The notes below the pieces were generated by a model, which was given only the letters and a program-made list of their open reading frames with translations, was not told the DNA's origin and made no database searches. DNA of 64,000 bases from an uncultured Chryseobacterium sp. (lineage in GTDB: Bacteria > Bacteroidota > Bacteroidia > Flavobacteriales > Weeksellaceae). The translations under genes were made by a program, and so were the position numbers. Shown here piece after piece: positions 31,388 through 41,906 of the stretch (its first letter is position 1; the number at the start of each line of letters is the position of its first letter). The DNA lies in NCBI RefSeq assembly GCF_913776365.1, contig NZ_CAJYMO010000024.1:1-64000 (forward strand), written 5' to 3'.

Positions 31388-32851
31388 TTGATAGATATGT
31401 CAGACATAGAAGAAATAGAAGTACGCGGCGGACAGGGTCAGGTGGTAGAACCTGAAACATACAGGGATTCTATAGGAACTATGGACCAGTCCGGAAAGCG
31501 GAAATGGGTATATCCCAGAAAGCCTAAAGGAAAATACACCAATTACCGGTATCTGGTAAGTGCAGGTTTACTCCTGTTCTATTTTACGGTGCCCTTCATT
31601 ACCATTAATGGAAATCCGTTTCTTTTATTTAACGTGATCAACCGGGAATTTTACATTCTTGGCCAGCCGTTTTTTCCACAGGATTTTTTTATCCTGACCC
31701 TCGGTGCTATTGCCTCGCTGATATTCATTATTGTATTTACGATTGCTTTCGGCAGAATTTTCTGCGGATGGATTTGTCCGCAGACAATTTTCCTTGAAAT
31801 GATTTTCCGTAAAATAGAATATGCCATTGAAGGAGACAGAAACAAACAGATGAAACTCGACCGGCAGGAATGGAATACTGAAAAGATCTGGAAAAGAGGA
31901 TTGAAATGGACGATTTACGTCATCATTTCATTAATTATCACCCACTTTATGCTGATGTATGTAGTGGGATACAAAGAAATATTCAGAATTATTTCCGAAG
32001 GGCCATTTGCCCACCCTACCAATTTTATCGTCATGGTACTTTTTACCTCTGCTTTTTACTTTGTATTTGCATGGTTCAGGGAGCAGGTATGTACATTAGT
32101 CTGCCCTTACGGAAGGCTGCAGGGCGTTCTTATCGATAAAGATACCATCAATGTTTTCTATGACTTTAAAAGAGGGGAAAACAGAGCCAAATGGAGAAAA
32201 GGGGAAGACCGTAAAGCGGCAGGAAAAGGAGACTGTATTGACTGTCACCAGTGTGTGGTAGTCTGCCCTACCGGAATCGATATCCGGGACGGACAGCAGC
32301 TGGAATGCGTCAACTGTACCGCGTGTATCGATGCCTGTGATGAAGTAATGGAAAAGGTGGGTCTTCCTAAAGGGCTGATCCGCTATGCCTCTGAGAATGA
32401 AATCGAGCGGCAGAGCCAGTTCCAGTTTACGGGAAGAATGAAAGGCTTTGCCCTGATTCTTATCCTGCTCATGGGATTCCTGGGTTATCTTCTCTACAAC
32501 AGGGGTGAAATGGAGGCAAAATTCATCAAGCCTGCAGGAAGCACCTTCTTTGTAAGGGACGGAAAAATTACCAATACGTATAATTATACCTTCCTTAACA
32601 AGACAAATGATAAAAAGCTGGTCACCATCAAGGTAATTGAACCGACACACGGAGAGATCATCTACAGCGGATCCAGCAAAATTCCGGTAGACCGGGATAA
32701 AATAACAAAAGGAACCATCAATATCAGTTTCCCTGAGAGCGAAATGAACCTTTCCAAGCAGAATATTACCATCGGGGTGTATGACATGAAAGGAAATCTC
32801 ATCGATTCTTACCAGACGTATTTTGAGGGACCGTTTAAACTACAATTTTAA
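31388..32851 (+). CDS. ccoG: cytochrome c oxidase accessory protein CcoG (4Fe-4S ferredoxin type)
   Basis: CGWICPQTIFLEMIFRKIEY, two ferredoxin motifs (CIDCHQCVVVCPTGIDIRDGQQLECVNCTACIDACD). Confidence 0.95.
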   Translation: MIDMSDIEEIEVRGGQGQVVEPETYRDSIGTMDQSGKRKWVYPRKPKGKYTNYRYLVSAGLLLFYFTVPFITINGNPFLLFNVINREFYILGQPFFPQDFFILTLGAIASLIFIIVFTIAFGRIFCGWICPQTIFLEMIFRKIEYAIEGDRNKQMKLDRQEWNTEKIWKRGLKWTIYVIISLIITHFMLMYVVGYKEIFRIISEGPFAHPTNFIVMVLFTSAFYFVFAWFREQVCTLVCPYGRLQGVLIDKDTINVFYDFKRGENRAKWRKGEDRKAAGKGDCIDCHQCVVVCPTGIDIRDGQQLECVNCTACIDACDEVMEKVGLPKGLIRYASENEIERQSQFQFTGRMKGFALILILLMGFLGYLLYNRGEMEAKFIKPAGSTFFVRDGKITNTYNYTFLNKTNDKKLVTIKVIEPTHGEIIYSGSSKIPVDRDKITKGTINISFPESEMNLSKQNITIGVYDMKGNLIDSYQTYFEGPFKLQF

Positions 32852-32858
32852 TCTTATA

Positions 32859-33311
32859 ATGAAAAACTTTAATTGGGGACATGGAATGGTGATCGCACTG
32901 GGCGCATTTATCATTTTTATCCTGTCCATGCTGTTTCTCTTTCCGAACGGACAGAAAAATTCGGAAATGGTAACAGATAATTATTATGAAGAAGAACTGA
33001 AATACCAGGATGTCATCGATGCCAAGAAAAGGGCAGATGAATTGCAGGAAAAGCCTGTGTATAGTCAGGATAAAGAAGGGATCAGGATTACTTTCCCACA
33101 GGATTATAATAATTCGAATACCACGGTGAAGTTTGTGATGAACAGAACCGATGACCAGAATCTGGATGTGCATAAAGCCGTCCAGCTGGATGCCCGTAAA
33201 TCTTTTCTCATTCCTGCACAGGTGCTGAAAATGGGAAATTATACTCTGAGATTAAGCTGGACTAAAGATAAGACCGATTACCGCCTGGATTACGATGTGA
33301 TATGGAAGTAG
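32859..33311 (+). CDS. ccoH: FixH/CcoH family protein
   Basis: N-terminal TM, VTDNYYEEELKYQDVIDAKKRA; start at MKNFNWGHG. Confidence 0.85.
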   Translation: MKNFNWGHGMVIALGAFIIFILSMLFLFPNGQKNSEMVTDNYYEEELKYQDVIDAKKRADELQEKPVYSQDKEGIRITFPQDYNNSNTTVKFVMNRTDDQNLDVHKAVQLDARKSFLIPAQVLKMGNYTLRLSWTKDKTDYRLDYDVIWK

Positions 33312-34069
33312 CACTTATCTTGTCGGCCATCGGGCTGGGCTTTGCTTCCGGTTTCCACTGCGTGGGGATGTGTGGACCGATTGCCCTTTCCATGGGACTG
33401 ACGAAAAAGCAGGCGACGAACTTTTACTTACAGAACCTCACCTACCAGTTCGGAAGGATTTTTACCTATTCCTTATTGGGAGCACTGCTGGGAATTATCG
33501 GTGAAGGTTTTGAAATGGCCGGTTTCCAGAAATACCTGACGATTGCAGTAGGGATTCTGTTGATTGTAATGGCTGTTTTCTCTTTCGGCGGTAAAGATTT
33601 TGCTTCAAAGATTCCTTTTATATCCCGGTTTCTTTTTAAGGTAAAATCAAATCTGGGAAAGCTCTTGCAGAAGTCGGATTACCGGTCAAGGTTTACCACC
33701 GGCATCCTGAACGGATTCCTGCCCTGCGGAATGGTCTATATGGCATTAACTGCCAGCCTGGCCAGCGGAGGGATATGGCAGGGAGGCCTTTACATGGCTT
33801 TGTTCGGATTAGGAACCCTGCCGTTCATGTTTGCGGTCGTTCTGGCCGGAAACCTCATGAACCAGGCGTTCAGGATAAAGGTGCTCAAAGTCATACCGGT
33901 TGTTATGATCATTCTGGGAGGATTATTTATTATCCGCGGACTGGAACTGGGAATCCCTTATGTTTCCCCGAGAGCTGAAGCAATGACAGTTTCCAAAGAT
34001 AATCAGGGCGACTGCCATTTACCGGGAGATCACAGCTCACATGAGCATGTAAATCAGAATTGCCATTAA
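33302..34069 (+). CDS. sulfite exporter TauE/SafE family-like protein, cbb3-associated
   Basis: GFASGFHCVGMCGPIALSMG, GFLPCGMVYMALTASLA; overlaps ccoH. Confidence 0.9.
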   Translation: MEVALILSAIGLGFASGFHCVGMCGPIALSMGLTKKQATNFYLQNLTYQFGRIFTYSLLGALLGIIGEGFEMAGFQKYLTIAVGILLIVMAVFSFGGKDFASKIPFISRFLFKVKSNLGKLLQKSDYRSRFTTGILNGFLPCGMVYMALTASLASGGIWQGGLYMALFGLGTLPFMFAVVLAGNLMNQAFRIKVLKVIPVVMIILGGLFIIRGLELGIPYVSPRAEAMTVSKDNQGDCHLPGDHSSHEHVNQNCH

Positions 34070-34089
34070 TATAATTTAATAAGAACAAT

Positions 34090-34121
34090 AAAAACAGACC
34101 AGCTATGCTGGTCTGTTTTTA
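34090..34121 (+). terminator. intrinsic terminator closing the cco locus
   Basis: AAAAACAGACCAGC-TAT-GCTGGTCTGTTTTT. Confidence 0.92.
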
Positions 34122-34210
34122 TTTGCGTTACATTTCAGATCATGTATCAATAATAACTTCATTGTTGTATACATCTGGTGCAGAGCAAGTTGCACTAAAC
34201 TTTCTACTCC

Positions 34211-34573
34211 TTACTTTGTATAAAGCTCATAAAAAAGCGCTCCGGATCCGGAAGACGTCATCCGTCTAATCTGTTTTCTTTTTAATAACGGATTGATAGC
34301 AGAAGCCTTCATAGGCTGTTGCCCGTCTACTGAAACCAGTTCATCCGGAGAATTGATCTTCAGCCAGCCGGTGTCGCTCATCAGGTAATAGGAACCGTTT
34401 ACTGTAAAGAGGATATCTTGATTATCTGCCTTGGCAGCCTCCAGCATATTTTCCATCCTTATTTTATCTTTTACAGGTTGTAATCCTTCGTACATACCGT
34501 CGTATGAAAGGTTCCTGCCTTGCCTCATTTCGGAAAAGGCTTTTATACCGGATGTACTTTTAACGGCTTTCAT
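34211..34573 (-). CDS. hypothetical protein
   Basis: 120-aa ORF, 4-bp overlap with the upstream exported protein gene. Confidence 0.6.
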   Translation of the reverse strand: MKAVKSTSGIKAFSEMRQGRNLSYDGMYEGLQPVKDKIRMENMLEAAKADNQDILFTVNGSYYLMSDTGWLKINSPDELVSVDGQQPMKASAINPLLKRKQIRRMTSSGSGALFYELYTK

Positions 34574-34923
34574 TCCAATATAATATATTCCGCTGACGGA
34601 ATTTCCGGAATCTGCCAGTGTTCGGTTTGTATAAAAGAAGAATAGCCTTTCTTCTCTATCTTTATCCTGAATCGGACTTCTCCTTTGTCGGCAATACTGA
34701 AAGTCCCTTTAAAATACCCTTTAGCGTCTGTATTGGCAATAACTAATCCTTTATCATCATATACTTTGGCATTATCAATCGGAGAAAAAGATGAGGCATC
34801 GGTAATGATTCCTGCAATATGAACGGTTCTTAGAAATGAAAGTTTGCAGGTAGTTGCAGATGCCGGCATACCAAAGATAACAGCCCAGAAAAGGCAAAGA
34901 AAAATGCTGAGTGGTGTTTTCAT
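34570..34923 (-). CDS. exported protein with carboxypeptidase-regulatory-like domain
   Basis: Signal peptide, VHIAGIITDASSFSPIDNAKVYDDKGLVIANTDAKGYFKGTF. Confidence 0.65.
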   Translation of the reverse strand: MKTPLSIFLCLFWAVIFGMPASATTCKLSFLRTVHIAGIITDASSFSPIDNAKVYDDKGLVIANTDAKGYFKGTFSIADKGEVRFRIKIEKKGYSSFIQTEHWQIPEIPSAEYIILE

Positions 34924-34961
34924 AATTATTTGTTTTTAGTTAAATATATACTTTAAAAAGA

Positions 34962-34985
34962 AGATACCCTCTTGCAAGGGTATCT
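34962..34985 (-). terminator. intrinsic terminator of serS
   Basis: AGATACCCT-CTTGCA-AGGGTATCT; the minus strand continues into TCTTTTT. Confidence 0.8.
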
Positions 34986-34994
34986 CTCTATATA

Positions 34995-36263
34995 TTAATC
35001 AATTATATCAAATCTTGCATATTCCGCAATTTTCATCGGAAGCTTTATACCTTCTGCTGTCTGATTGTTCTCCAGCAAGGCAGCCATAATTCTTGGTAAG
35101 GCCATAGCAGAGCCGTTCAGCGTATGCACCAGCTGGGATTTGCCTTCCGTTTTGTAACGGCATTTCAGCCTGTTGGCCTGGAAAGTTTCGAAATTGGAAA
35201 CGGAACTCACTTCCAGCCACTTTTCCTGGGCAGCACTCCATACCTCAAAATCGTAGGTCATAGCAGAAGCAAAGCCGGTGTCTCCGCCGCAAAGCCTCAG
35301 TACACGGTAAGGCAATTCAAGATCGCTCAGGATCTCTTTGATGTGCTCTACCATCTCTTCCAGCACGGCATAGGAGTTTTCAGGCTTTTCTATCCTTACG
35401 ATTTCCACTTTTTCAAACTGGTGAAGACGGTTCAGCCCTCTTACATGGGCTCCGTAGCTTCCCGCTTCCCTTCTGTAACATTGGGAAAAGGCTGTATTTT
35501 TAATCGGAAGGTCCTTTTCATCAAGCAAAACATCGCGGTACAGGTTGGTTACCGGAACTTCAGCGGTTGGAATAAGATATAGTTCGTCTGCCTGGATATA
35601 GTACATCTGCCCTTCCTTATCCGGAAGCTGCCCGGTTCCGTATCCGGAAGCTTCGTTCACCACATGAGGCGGATTGACTTCAGTATATCCTTTTTCAACG
35701 TTTTTATCTAAAAAGTACTGCACCAATGCCCTCTGCAGCCTGGCACCTTTTCCAAAATAGACAGGAAATCCGGCACCGGCAATTTTTACCCCCAGCTCGA
35801 AATCGATCAGGTTGTATTTCTTAGCCAGTTCCCAATGCGGAATTGCTCCTTCACCAAGCCCTTCCACATCGTGGGACTGGTAAATGATCTCATTATCTTC
35901 TGCAGAAGCGCCGCTTTTTACTTTTTCGTAAGGAATATTAGGCAACTGATATAAAATGTTGATCAGTTCTTTTTCTTTATCCTCCAGCTGCGATTTTAAT
36001 GCTGATGTCGATTCTTTAAGACTGGAGGTTTGAGATTTTGCAGCTTCCGCTTCTTCTTTCTTCCCTTCTTTCATGAGCATTCCGATCTCTTTGGAAACCT
36101 TATTGATTTCCGAAAGCTGGGAATCCAGTTCAAACTGGATTTTTTTCCGTTCTTCGTCGGCAGCAATTGCTTCGTCTACCAACTCAAGATTTTTGAACTG
36201 TCTTTTCTTAAGACCTTCTACAGCGCGCTCTTTGTGATCGCGTAAAAAATTGACTTGTAACAT
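34995..36263 (-). CDS. serS: serine--tRNA ligase
   Basis: 422 aa; MLQVNFLRDHKERAVEGLKKR, class II motifs (FSQCYRREAGSYGAHVRGLNRLHQFEKVE). Confidence 0.97.
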   Translation of the reverse strand: MLQVNFLRDHKERAVEGLKKRQFKNLELVDEAIAADEERKKIQFELDSQLSEINKVSKEIGMLMKEGKKEEAEAAKSQTSSLKESTSALKSQLEDKEKELINILYQLPNIPYEKVKSGASAEDNEIIYQSHDVEGLGEGAIPHWELAKKYNLIDFELGVKIAGAGFPVYFGKGARLQRALVQYFLDKNVEKGYTEVNPPHVVNEASGYGTGQLPDKEGQMYYIQADELYLIPTAEVPVTNLYRDVLLDEKDLPIKNTAFSQCYRREAGSYGAHVRGLNRLHQFEKVEIVRIEKPENSYAVLEEMVEHIKEILSDLELPYRVLRLCGGDTGFASAMTYDFEVWSAAQEKWLEVSSVSNFETFQANRLKCRYKTEGKSQLVHTLNGSAMALPRIMAALLENNQTAEGIKLPMKIAEYARFDIID

Positions 36264-36329
36264 TGTATTTAGATGTTAGTTATTAGAAAGTTGAGCATCA
36301 GCATGTCAACAGTTGTGCAAAGGTATACA

Positions 36330-36842
36330 TTATTTTATGATCGTCACTACATTCGGTGCGCCGGCCTGTTTGGTAAACCGCAGGGTATCGTTATACAGTA
36401 CTTTCGAGACTTCGAAGACCTGGGGCGTCATCCGGTACTGGATCTCCAGCTTGTCATTAATGGTATCCAGAATCGTATTGTTCAGCCTCTTGATCAGCGA
36501 AACCGTAATGACCGAATGGTAAATCTTATCATCGGGGTTCAGTGTATCGAGTCCTACTCTTTTAGCTCCCGCAATGTATTCAATGAAGAGTGTGGAATCT
36601 GCAGTTGCCCTGAGCGTACTGTTTACCGGGGCAATATCCGAAACGCCATTGACGTCATTCAGCGAGTACGTAAAATAGGTATTGTCTTTCCTGCTGTGCA
36701 GAACGTCGCGTCCGGCTTTATTTTTCATGTAGATATTTAAAATCTGATCGATTCTCCGCACGTCTTCATCACCTGTCCGGCAGCTCAGCAAGGCAAAGAA
36801 AATAATCAGCAGTCCAAAAACAATATTCTTCATGTCCAACAA
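36330..36842 (-). CDS. hypothetical lipoprotein
   Basis: Signal sequence with lipobox-like LLSC; 170 aa. Confidence 0.65.
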   Translation of the reverse strand: MLDMKNIVFGLLIIFFALLSCRTGDEDVRRIDQILNIYMKNKAGRDVLHSRKDNTYFTYSLNDVNGVSDIAPVNSTLRATADSTLFIEYIAGAKRVGLDTLNPDDKIYHSVITVSLIKRLNNTILDTINDKLEIQYRMTPQVFEVSKVLYNDTLRFTKQAGAPNVVTIIK

Positions 36843-36918
36843 AGATAAAAACTTATTTTAATTTTCAAATGGATTCGCCGGCTGAAATTGAAGAAAGCCC
36901 CGGTAAGTTCATGCAAGT

Positions 36919-38172
36919 TTACTTTTTCTGAAGCTTTTTCATCAAAATCCCCATTTCAGCTTTGGAAAGGAAATAATCCCGGAACCGGAATTCAGTAATC
37001 CGGTAAAATCTCCAGAACAGAAGCCCCGAAGAGAGACAGTAAGAAAGTGATGTTATGATACAGGCTCCCCGGATTCCCCATTTCGGAATGATGAGGAATG
37101 AAGAAACCAAAGTAAAAATCAATCCGATCAGCGCTTTCACATTCAGGATGCGAAGCTTATTGATGCCTGCAAAATAGTATCCTATAATATTGCTGACAGC
37201 AATAGCAAGGATTCCCGGAGCCAACAGAAGTACGATTTCCTTGGTCTGGCTGAAATCTTTACCGAATATAAAAGAGTAAACACGGGCAGGAATGATCAGC
37301 ATGACCGCTATGAATAATAAGGTAATTAAGAAGCTGATTCTTAGTGAAATCTTGGTTTTTTCTATAGCCTGGTGCGGGCTGGCGGTATTGATGACATCGG
37401 CATACAGGATAACGGAAAGGCTGCGGCTTATGGTCCAGACGGCTTCGGAAACGGCAATTCCCACTGAAAAAACACCTACGCTTACCATTCCCCTGAAATA
37501 TTCCAGGAAATAAAAGGAAAGCCGGTTATTCAGGAACTGCAGAAATGCACTCAGCTGTGTTTTCCAGCCATAGCTGAACAGCTTTTTCCCGGTAGCTCCT
37601 GAAAAGGAAATTCTCTTCAGCATTCCCGGCTTTACGATCTGAAATATACTGGTCAGGAATAAAAGCCCTAAGCAACCGGCCTGGGCCATAAAATAGGCTT
37701 CAATGGAACTGATGTTAATCAGATAAACAATGATGATAATAAAAATGATATGGATAAGTTGCTGCAGAATCGTGTATATATTGAACATGGTAATGTTCTT
37801 TTGCCCTACAAAGAGATTCACATTGGCGGTAAGCAGTGAGGTGAGTACCGAAAGGGAGATCAGATATCCTGAATATGGCACTGCATGGCTGAAACTGAAA
37901 AGCAACGGGATGGAAATTCCTGTGATTACTGACCATAAGTAGGCAAAAGGCAGGATTTCTTCGATCTTGTATCTGGAAGCAAAATAGCTCATGCTGCTGC
38001 CCACAAAAATATTGGCAAAAAAGCTGATCACGGTAAGATCTGCGATCACGATGGAAATCGATCCTTTTCCTTCGCTTCCCCAGAAGTTGGTTGTGTAGAT
38101 AACCAGTCCGAAATTCAGGAACAGAATAAAAAAACGGGAGAAAAAAGTTGTAAGGAGAGTTTTCTGCTTCAT
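36919..38172 (-). CDS. polysaccharide flippase (Wzx/MATE-like)
   Basis: Polytopic protein, MKQKTLLTTFFSRFFILFLNFGLVIYTTNFWGSEGKG; start immediately after the glycosyltransferase stop. Confidence 0.8.
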   Translation of the reverse strand: MKQKTLLTTFFSRFFILFLNFGLVIYTTNFWGSEGKGSISIVIADLTVISFFANIFVGSSMSYFASRYKIEEILPFAYLWSVITGISIPLLFSFSHAVPYSGYLISLSVLTSLLTANVNLFVGQKNITMFNIYTILQQLIHIIFIIIIVYLINISSIEAYFMAQAGCLGLLFLTSIFQIVKPGMLKRISFSGATGKKLFSYGWKTQLSAFLQFLNNRLSFYFLEYFRGMVSVGVFSVGIAVSEAVWTISRSLSVILYADVINTASPHQAIEKTKISLRISFLITLLFIAVMLIIPARVYSFIFGKDFSQTKEIVLLLAPGILAIAVSNIIGYYFAGINKLRILNVKALIGLIFTLVSSFLIIPKWGIRGACIITSLSYCLSSGLLFWRFYRITEFRFRDYFLSKAEMGILMKKLQKK

Positions 38173-38173
38173 C

Positions 38174-39304
38174 TTACGGCAAGGAATTTTGGATGAAGCG
38201 GACAAAAGGTTCTCTTATATTCTTCCAGTTGTATTTATGTTCGTAAGAAAGCCTTGCATTGCGGGAGTGGCACTCATATAAATCAGGGTTTTCAGCATAC
38301 TTTATGATAAGGTCTGCAATTTTCCCGGAATCCTCAGGATCCACCAGATATCCGAATTCTGAAACATTCACATGCTTTCTTGTTGCTTTAAGATCAGTAT
38401 AAATCACCGGTTTTCCGGAAGCCGCATAATAAAAAATCTTGATCGGCAGGCAGTGGTCATTTTCAAAGTTCAGGGTTCTGAGATCGAAACAGAGATCGGC
38501 CTCTGCATAGGATTCGGTAAAGGTCTCAAAAGAAGCGGATTTCCTGATGGTGATCCTTTCAAACCGGTATTCTGAGAGTAATTCGGAGAAATACTGCTCA
38601 TCCTTTTCTTTCCGGCAGCCTCCGATCAGCAGCAGGGAAACGACAAGGTCCGGCTTCTTCTTTCTCACCTGATCTGCAGCGGCAAAGAAATTCCCGATTC
38701 CCTTCTCTTCAGAAAACTGTCCGGTATAACAGAGCGTGATCTTATTTTTTTCCGGTTTTTTCAGGTGCGGATGGATGTATTGCTCATCCGGATAATAAGG
38801 GAGAAGCAGGGATTTGGTAAATGGAAAAAAATAGGCCAACGGAAATTTTTTAGCGTCCTCGCCGAAAATATAACCGGTACTCAGAAAGCCGGCATACAAC
38901 TGTACCAGAAAGAATTTAAAGGCGTGGAATATATTCATCGGAAACCTGAAATTTTCTACCATCCGCATGGAAGGGTACCATTCCGTGATATCATAGATGA
39001 TTTCTGTTTTTTTCTTTTTGCGGTATTTCCGGGCGGCAATAACAGCAAGGGGCTCAGAACAGATAATACAGTCCGGCCGGAATTTTTCACAGATAGTCTC
39101 AAATATTCGCTTCTTATCTTCGGTGCTCCTTTGAAGTACTGAGTAGGATTCAACTTCAATACCGTCAATGGTCCCATGAAATGCAGAAGAGAGACTGCAG
39201 ATTTTCACCCTATGTCCCGATTCCTGTAATGCTTTTGCCTGATGAAAAAAAATCCGGTCATCATTATAATGGTGTGCAGTGGTTAAAAAAAGAATATCAG
39301 ACAT
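38174..39304 (-). CDS. glycosyltransferase, GT-B fold
   Basis: LCYTGQFSEEKGIGNFFAAADQVRKKKPDLVVSLLLIGG; CFDLRTLNFENDHCLPIKIFYYAASGKPVIYTD; start taken at MSDILFLTTAHHYNDDR. Confidence 0.85.
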   Translation of the reverse strand: MSDILFLTTAHHYNDDRIFFHQAKALQESGHRVKICSLSSAFHGTIDGIEVESYSVLQRSTEDKKRIFETICEKFRPDCIICSEPLAVIAARKYRKKKKTEIIYDITEWYPSMRMVENFRFPMNIFHAFKFFLVQLYAGFLSTGYIFGEDAKKFPLAYFFPFTKSLLLPYYPDEQYIHPHLKKPEKNKITLCYTGQFSEEKGIGNFFAAADQVRKKKPDLVVSLLLIGGCRKEKDEQYFSELLSEYRFERITIRKSASFETFTESYAEADLCFDLRTLNFENDHCLPIKIFYYAASGKPVIYTDLKATRKHVNVSEFGYLVDPEDSGKIADLIIKYAENPDLYECHSRNARLSYEHKYNWKNIREPFVRFIQNSLP

Positions 39305-39346
39305 AGGTTCCGGAATCTCAGGATCAAAATATTGCAAATATACCTA

Positions 39347-39382
39347 AAAACAGAAAAGCGGACTGCTCCGCTTTTCTGTTTT
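39347..39382 (-). terminator. intrinsic terminator
   Basis: AAAACAGAAAAGCGGA-CTGC-TCCGCTTTTCTGTTTT. Confidence 0.88.
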
Positions 39383-39399
39383 ATCAATGATCATTCAAA

Positions 39400-39888
39400 T
39401 TATTTGATCCCTGCGGCCCAGCTTCTGTCAAAAGGAAGCAGGAAGTTACCCAAAAATTCCAGGTAGGTATTTTTTGAAAAGTCGAAAACCTCAACGTCCT
39501 TAGCAATTTCACCGCTTCTGACTTTAGATTTAAAATCAATAAGCTTAAGGGTTTTCACTTGTCCGTCTTCAACATAGGAGGCTTTCATACGATCAAAAAG
39601 TCCCAGCTGGTATTCTTCGTCTATCTCCCGCATTACTTTTCCCAATGCGTCGATGCTGCATCCGGAAGCCATTTCTTTTTCTTCATCCACACAGATAATA
39701 ATAAACTGGTTTTTCTCTATCTTAAAAGATGATGAAAGCGGTTTTCCATGGGCTGCCCATCCGGCAAGGAAATCATAAAGCCTTTCAGTAATCGTCTTGG
39801 CTTCTTTGGTAGTAAAAGGTCTTGATGCCGGATAGATAATTACCCTGTAATCATTAGCTTCTACGATATCTGATTCTTCAATCTTCAT
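39400..39888 (-). CDS. conserved hypothetical protein
   Basis: 162 aa soluble ORF; no ATPase motifs visible. Confidence 0.65.
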   Translation of the reverse strand: MKIEESDIVEANDYRVIIYPASRPFTTKEAKTITERLYDFLAGWAAHGKPLSSSFKIEKNQFIIICVDEEKEMASGCSIDALGKVMREIDEEYQLGLFDRMKASYVEDGQVKTLKLIDFKSKVRSGEIAKDVEVFDFSKNTYLEFLGNFLLPFDRSWAAGIK

Positions 39889-39911
39889 TGGAATAAATTT
39901 AAAGTATAAAA

Positions 39912-41048
39912 TTACGCAATTTTCCTGAGTCTGAAACCATTATATTTATGACTGACTGTGTTAAGGAATATCACAAGAAGCATGATGATAAATATGAAGA
40001 AGAATCTCATTCCGGCCGCATGCGGAAAAAATAAAAATTTAATATAGATATTAACAAAAATCAACAGGGCAAAAATCCTGTTCTCAAGATCTTTTGAGCA
40101 AGAAAAGATAAGGATTAATAGTGTAAGCGACATAACGGATACCCTTTTGAAATAGATAATTCTATGAAAGAGAATATCGAGATAATCATGAAAGCTGAAA
40201 TCCGGAGATTGTGCGGAAATTACCGGTCTTCTGTAAATAAAGGAATCATAAAAAAGACTTTTCCATCCCGGATAATGGCACAAACGGATAATCGCCATAT
40301 AGAAAAGAACAAGCACTAATCCCTGCAGGAAAAAATAACCGTTTAATTTCCCATTGTTAAAATAATGCAGCCCTATTCTCACGGCAAGATAAGTCAGGGC
40401 AAACAGAATATAATCCGGTCTGGCGAAAACAATCATTATAAGAATGGCAAAAATAGCCCATTGATTCACTTTTTTGAGTAAACCCAACATAAACAGAAGC
40501 ATAAACTGGAAAAGAAACATATCCGGCGTAGGAATCCTGGCCATATGTATCATAGGCGGTAATAACAGGACTGCTGCCGTAAGAAATGCAGCCAGAACTG
40601 CATTTTTGGGAAAGATGATCTTCATCAGAAAAAAAAACAGGATTCCTGAGACAAAATAGGAAATACTGCTTAACAGCAAGACCGATTGCGGAGAAGTAAA
40701 GCCGAGTTCATATAAAATCAAAACAGCACTGGTATAGCCTATTTTAATCTGGTAATAGGGAAGCTGTTCACGGAATGCTTTCGTATTGTTAGCAAAGGCC
40801 TGCCGTGCTTTATCGGCCGGTTGAAGTCCGAGAATATCTTGGTATTGAATTTCCGGAGCTTCTTTCCGGATATCCCGGTAAGTAAGTATACGGACTTTAT
40901 CCGGCTGCTGTGGAAATTTCAGGGAATACAAACAACCGATATAGCCCGGCATATCCCAGTCGAAAACCCGGTTTCTGTAATTCCAGCAGCTTAACAGGAA
41001 AAGAAAGATTACCGTGAGCAGGAATGAGATCTTCCAGTTTATTTTCAT
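39912..41048 (-). CDS. polytopic membrane protein, glycosyltransferase/polymerase-like
   Basis: 378 aa with about 9-10 hydrophobic segments. Confidence 0.7.
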   Translation of the reverse strand: MKINWKISFLLTVIFLFLLSCWNYRNRVFDWDMPGYIGCLYSLKFPQQPDKVRILTYRDIRKEAPEIQYQDILGLQPADKARQAFANNTKAFREQLPYYQIKIGYTSAVLILYELGFTSPQSVLLLSSISYFVSGILFFFLMKIIFPKNAVLAAFLTAAVLLLPPMIHMARIPTPDMFLFQFMLLFMLGLLKKVNQWAIFAILIMIVFARPDYILFALTYLAVRIGLHYFNNGKLNGYFFLQGLVLVLFYMAIIRLCHYPGWKSLFYDSFIYRRPVISAQSPDFSFHDYLDILFHRIIYFKRVSVMSLTLLILIFSCSKDLENRIFALLIFVNIYIKFLFFPHAAGMRFFFIFIIMLLVIFLNTVSHKYNGFRLRKIA

Positions 41049-41088
41049 AGAAGGAACAATCCATTAGGACAGACAAAAGACGGGGACA

Positions 41089-41874
41089 TCAGAGATCATC
41101 CGCTTCTGCCAGGAGTTCCACAATATCTTTAACGGCAACCTCGGTATTTTTATTGAAATGTTTTACCCCGTCCGTCAGCATGGTATTACAGAACGGGCAG
41201 CCGGTAGCGATAACCTTCGGCTCAAAGGAAAGTGCTTCTTCCGTTCTTTCGATATTGATATCTTTTCTTCCTTTTTCAGGCTCTTTGAACATCTGCGCGC
41301 CACCGGCTCCGCAGCAGAGGCCATTGGTCCGGCAGCGTTTCATTTCCACCAGTTCAGCATCCAGCTTTTCCAGGAGCATTCTCGGTGCTTCGTACTCGCC
41401 ATTCCCTCTTCCCAGGTAACAAGGATCATGAAAAGTGATTTTTTTACCGCTGAAAGCACCACCCTCAATTTTTAAACGCCCTTCTTCCATCAGGTTTCTG
41501 AGGAATTGGGTATGGTGAATCACCTCATAATTTCCGCCAAGGCCTGGGTATTCGTTTTTAAGGGTATTGAAACAGTGCGGGCAGGCCGTAACGATTTTTT
41601 TCACTTCGTAGGCATTCAGTACTTCAATATTCGTTAAAGCCATCATCTGAAATACAAACTCGTTTCCGGCACGTTTGGCAGGATCTCCCGTACAGCTTTC
41701 TTCCTGTCCTAAAACAGCAAATTCAACGCCTATCTTGTTAAGGATCTTACAGAATGCCTTTGTGATTTTTTTAGCACGGTCATCAAAGCTTCCGGCGCAT
41801 CCTACCCAAAACAGGACTTCCGGGGATTTTCCTTCGGCAGCATAATCTGCCATTGTTTTTATAGTGAAATCCAT
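41089..41874 (-). CDS. (Fe-S)-binding protein, CCG-domain (HdrB/LutA-like)
   Basis: Two CCG-type cysteine clusters (CPHCFNTLKNEYP; HDPCYLGR...GLCCGAGG...CPFCNTML). Confidence 0.9.
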   Translation of the reverse strand: MDFTIKTMADYAAEGKSPEVLFWVGCAGSFDDRAKKITKAFCKILNKIGVEFAVLGQEESCTGDPAKRAGNEFVFQMMALTNIEVLNAYEVKKIVTACPHCFNTLKNEYPGLGGNYEVIHHTQFLRNLMEEGRLKIEGGAFSGKKITFHDPCYLGRGNGEYEAPRMLLEKLDAELVEMKRCRTNGLCCGAGGAQMFKEPEKGRKDINIERTEEALSFEPKVIATGCPFCNTMLTDGVKHFNKNTEVAVKDIVELLAEADDL

Positions 41875-41906
41875 TCTTTATTCAATTTGAAAATGTAAGA
41901 ATTTGG

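Noticed and set aside
39400-39888. ABC transporter ATPase
   Set aside because: Relatives of this protein are, from memory, sometimes given that label, but no Walker A/B or signature motif is visible
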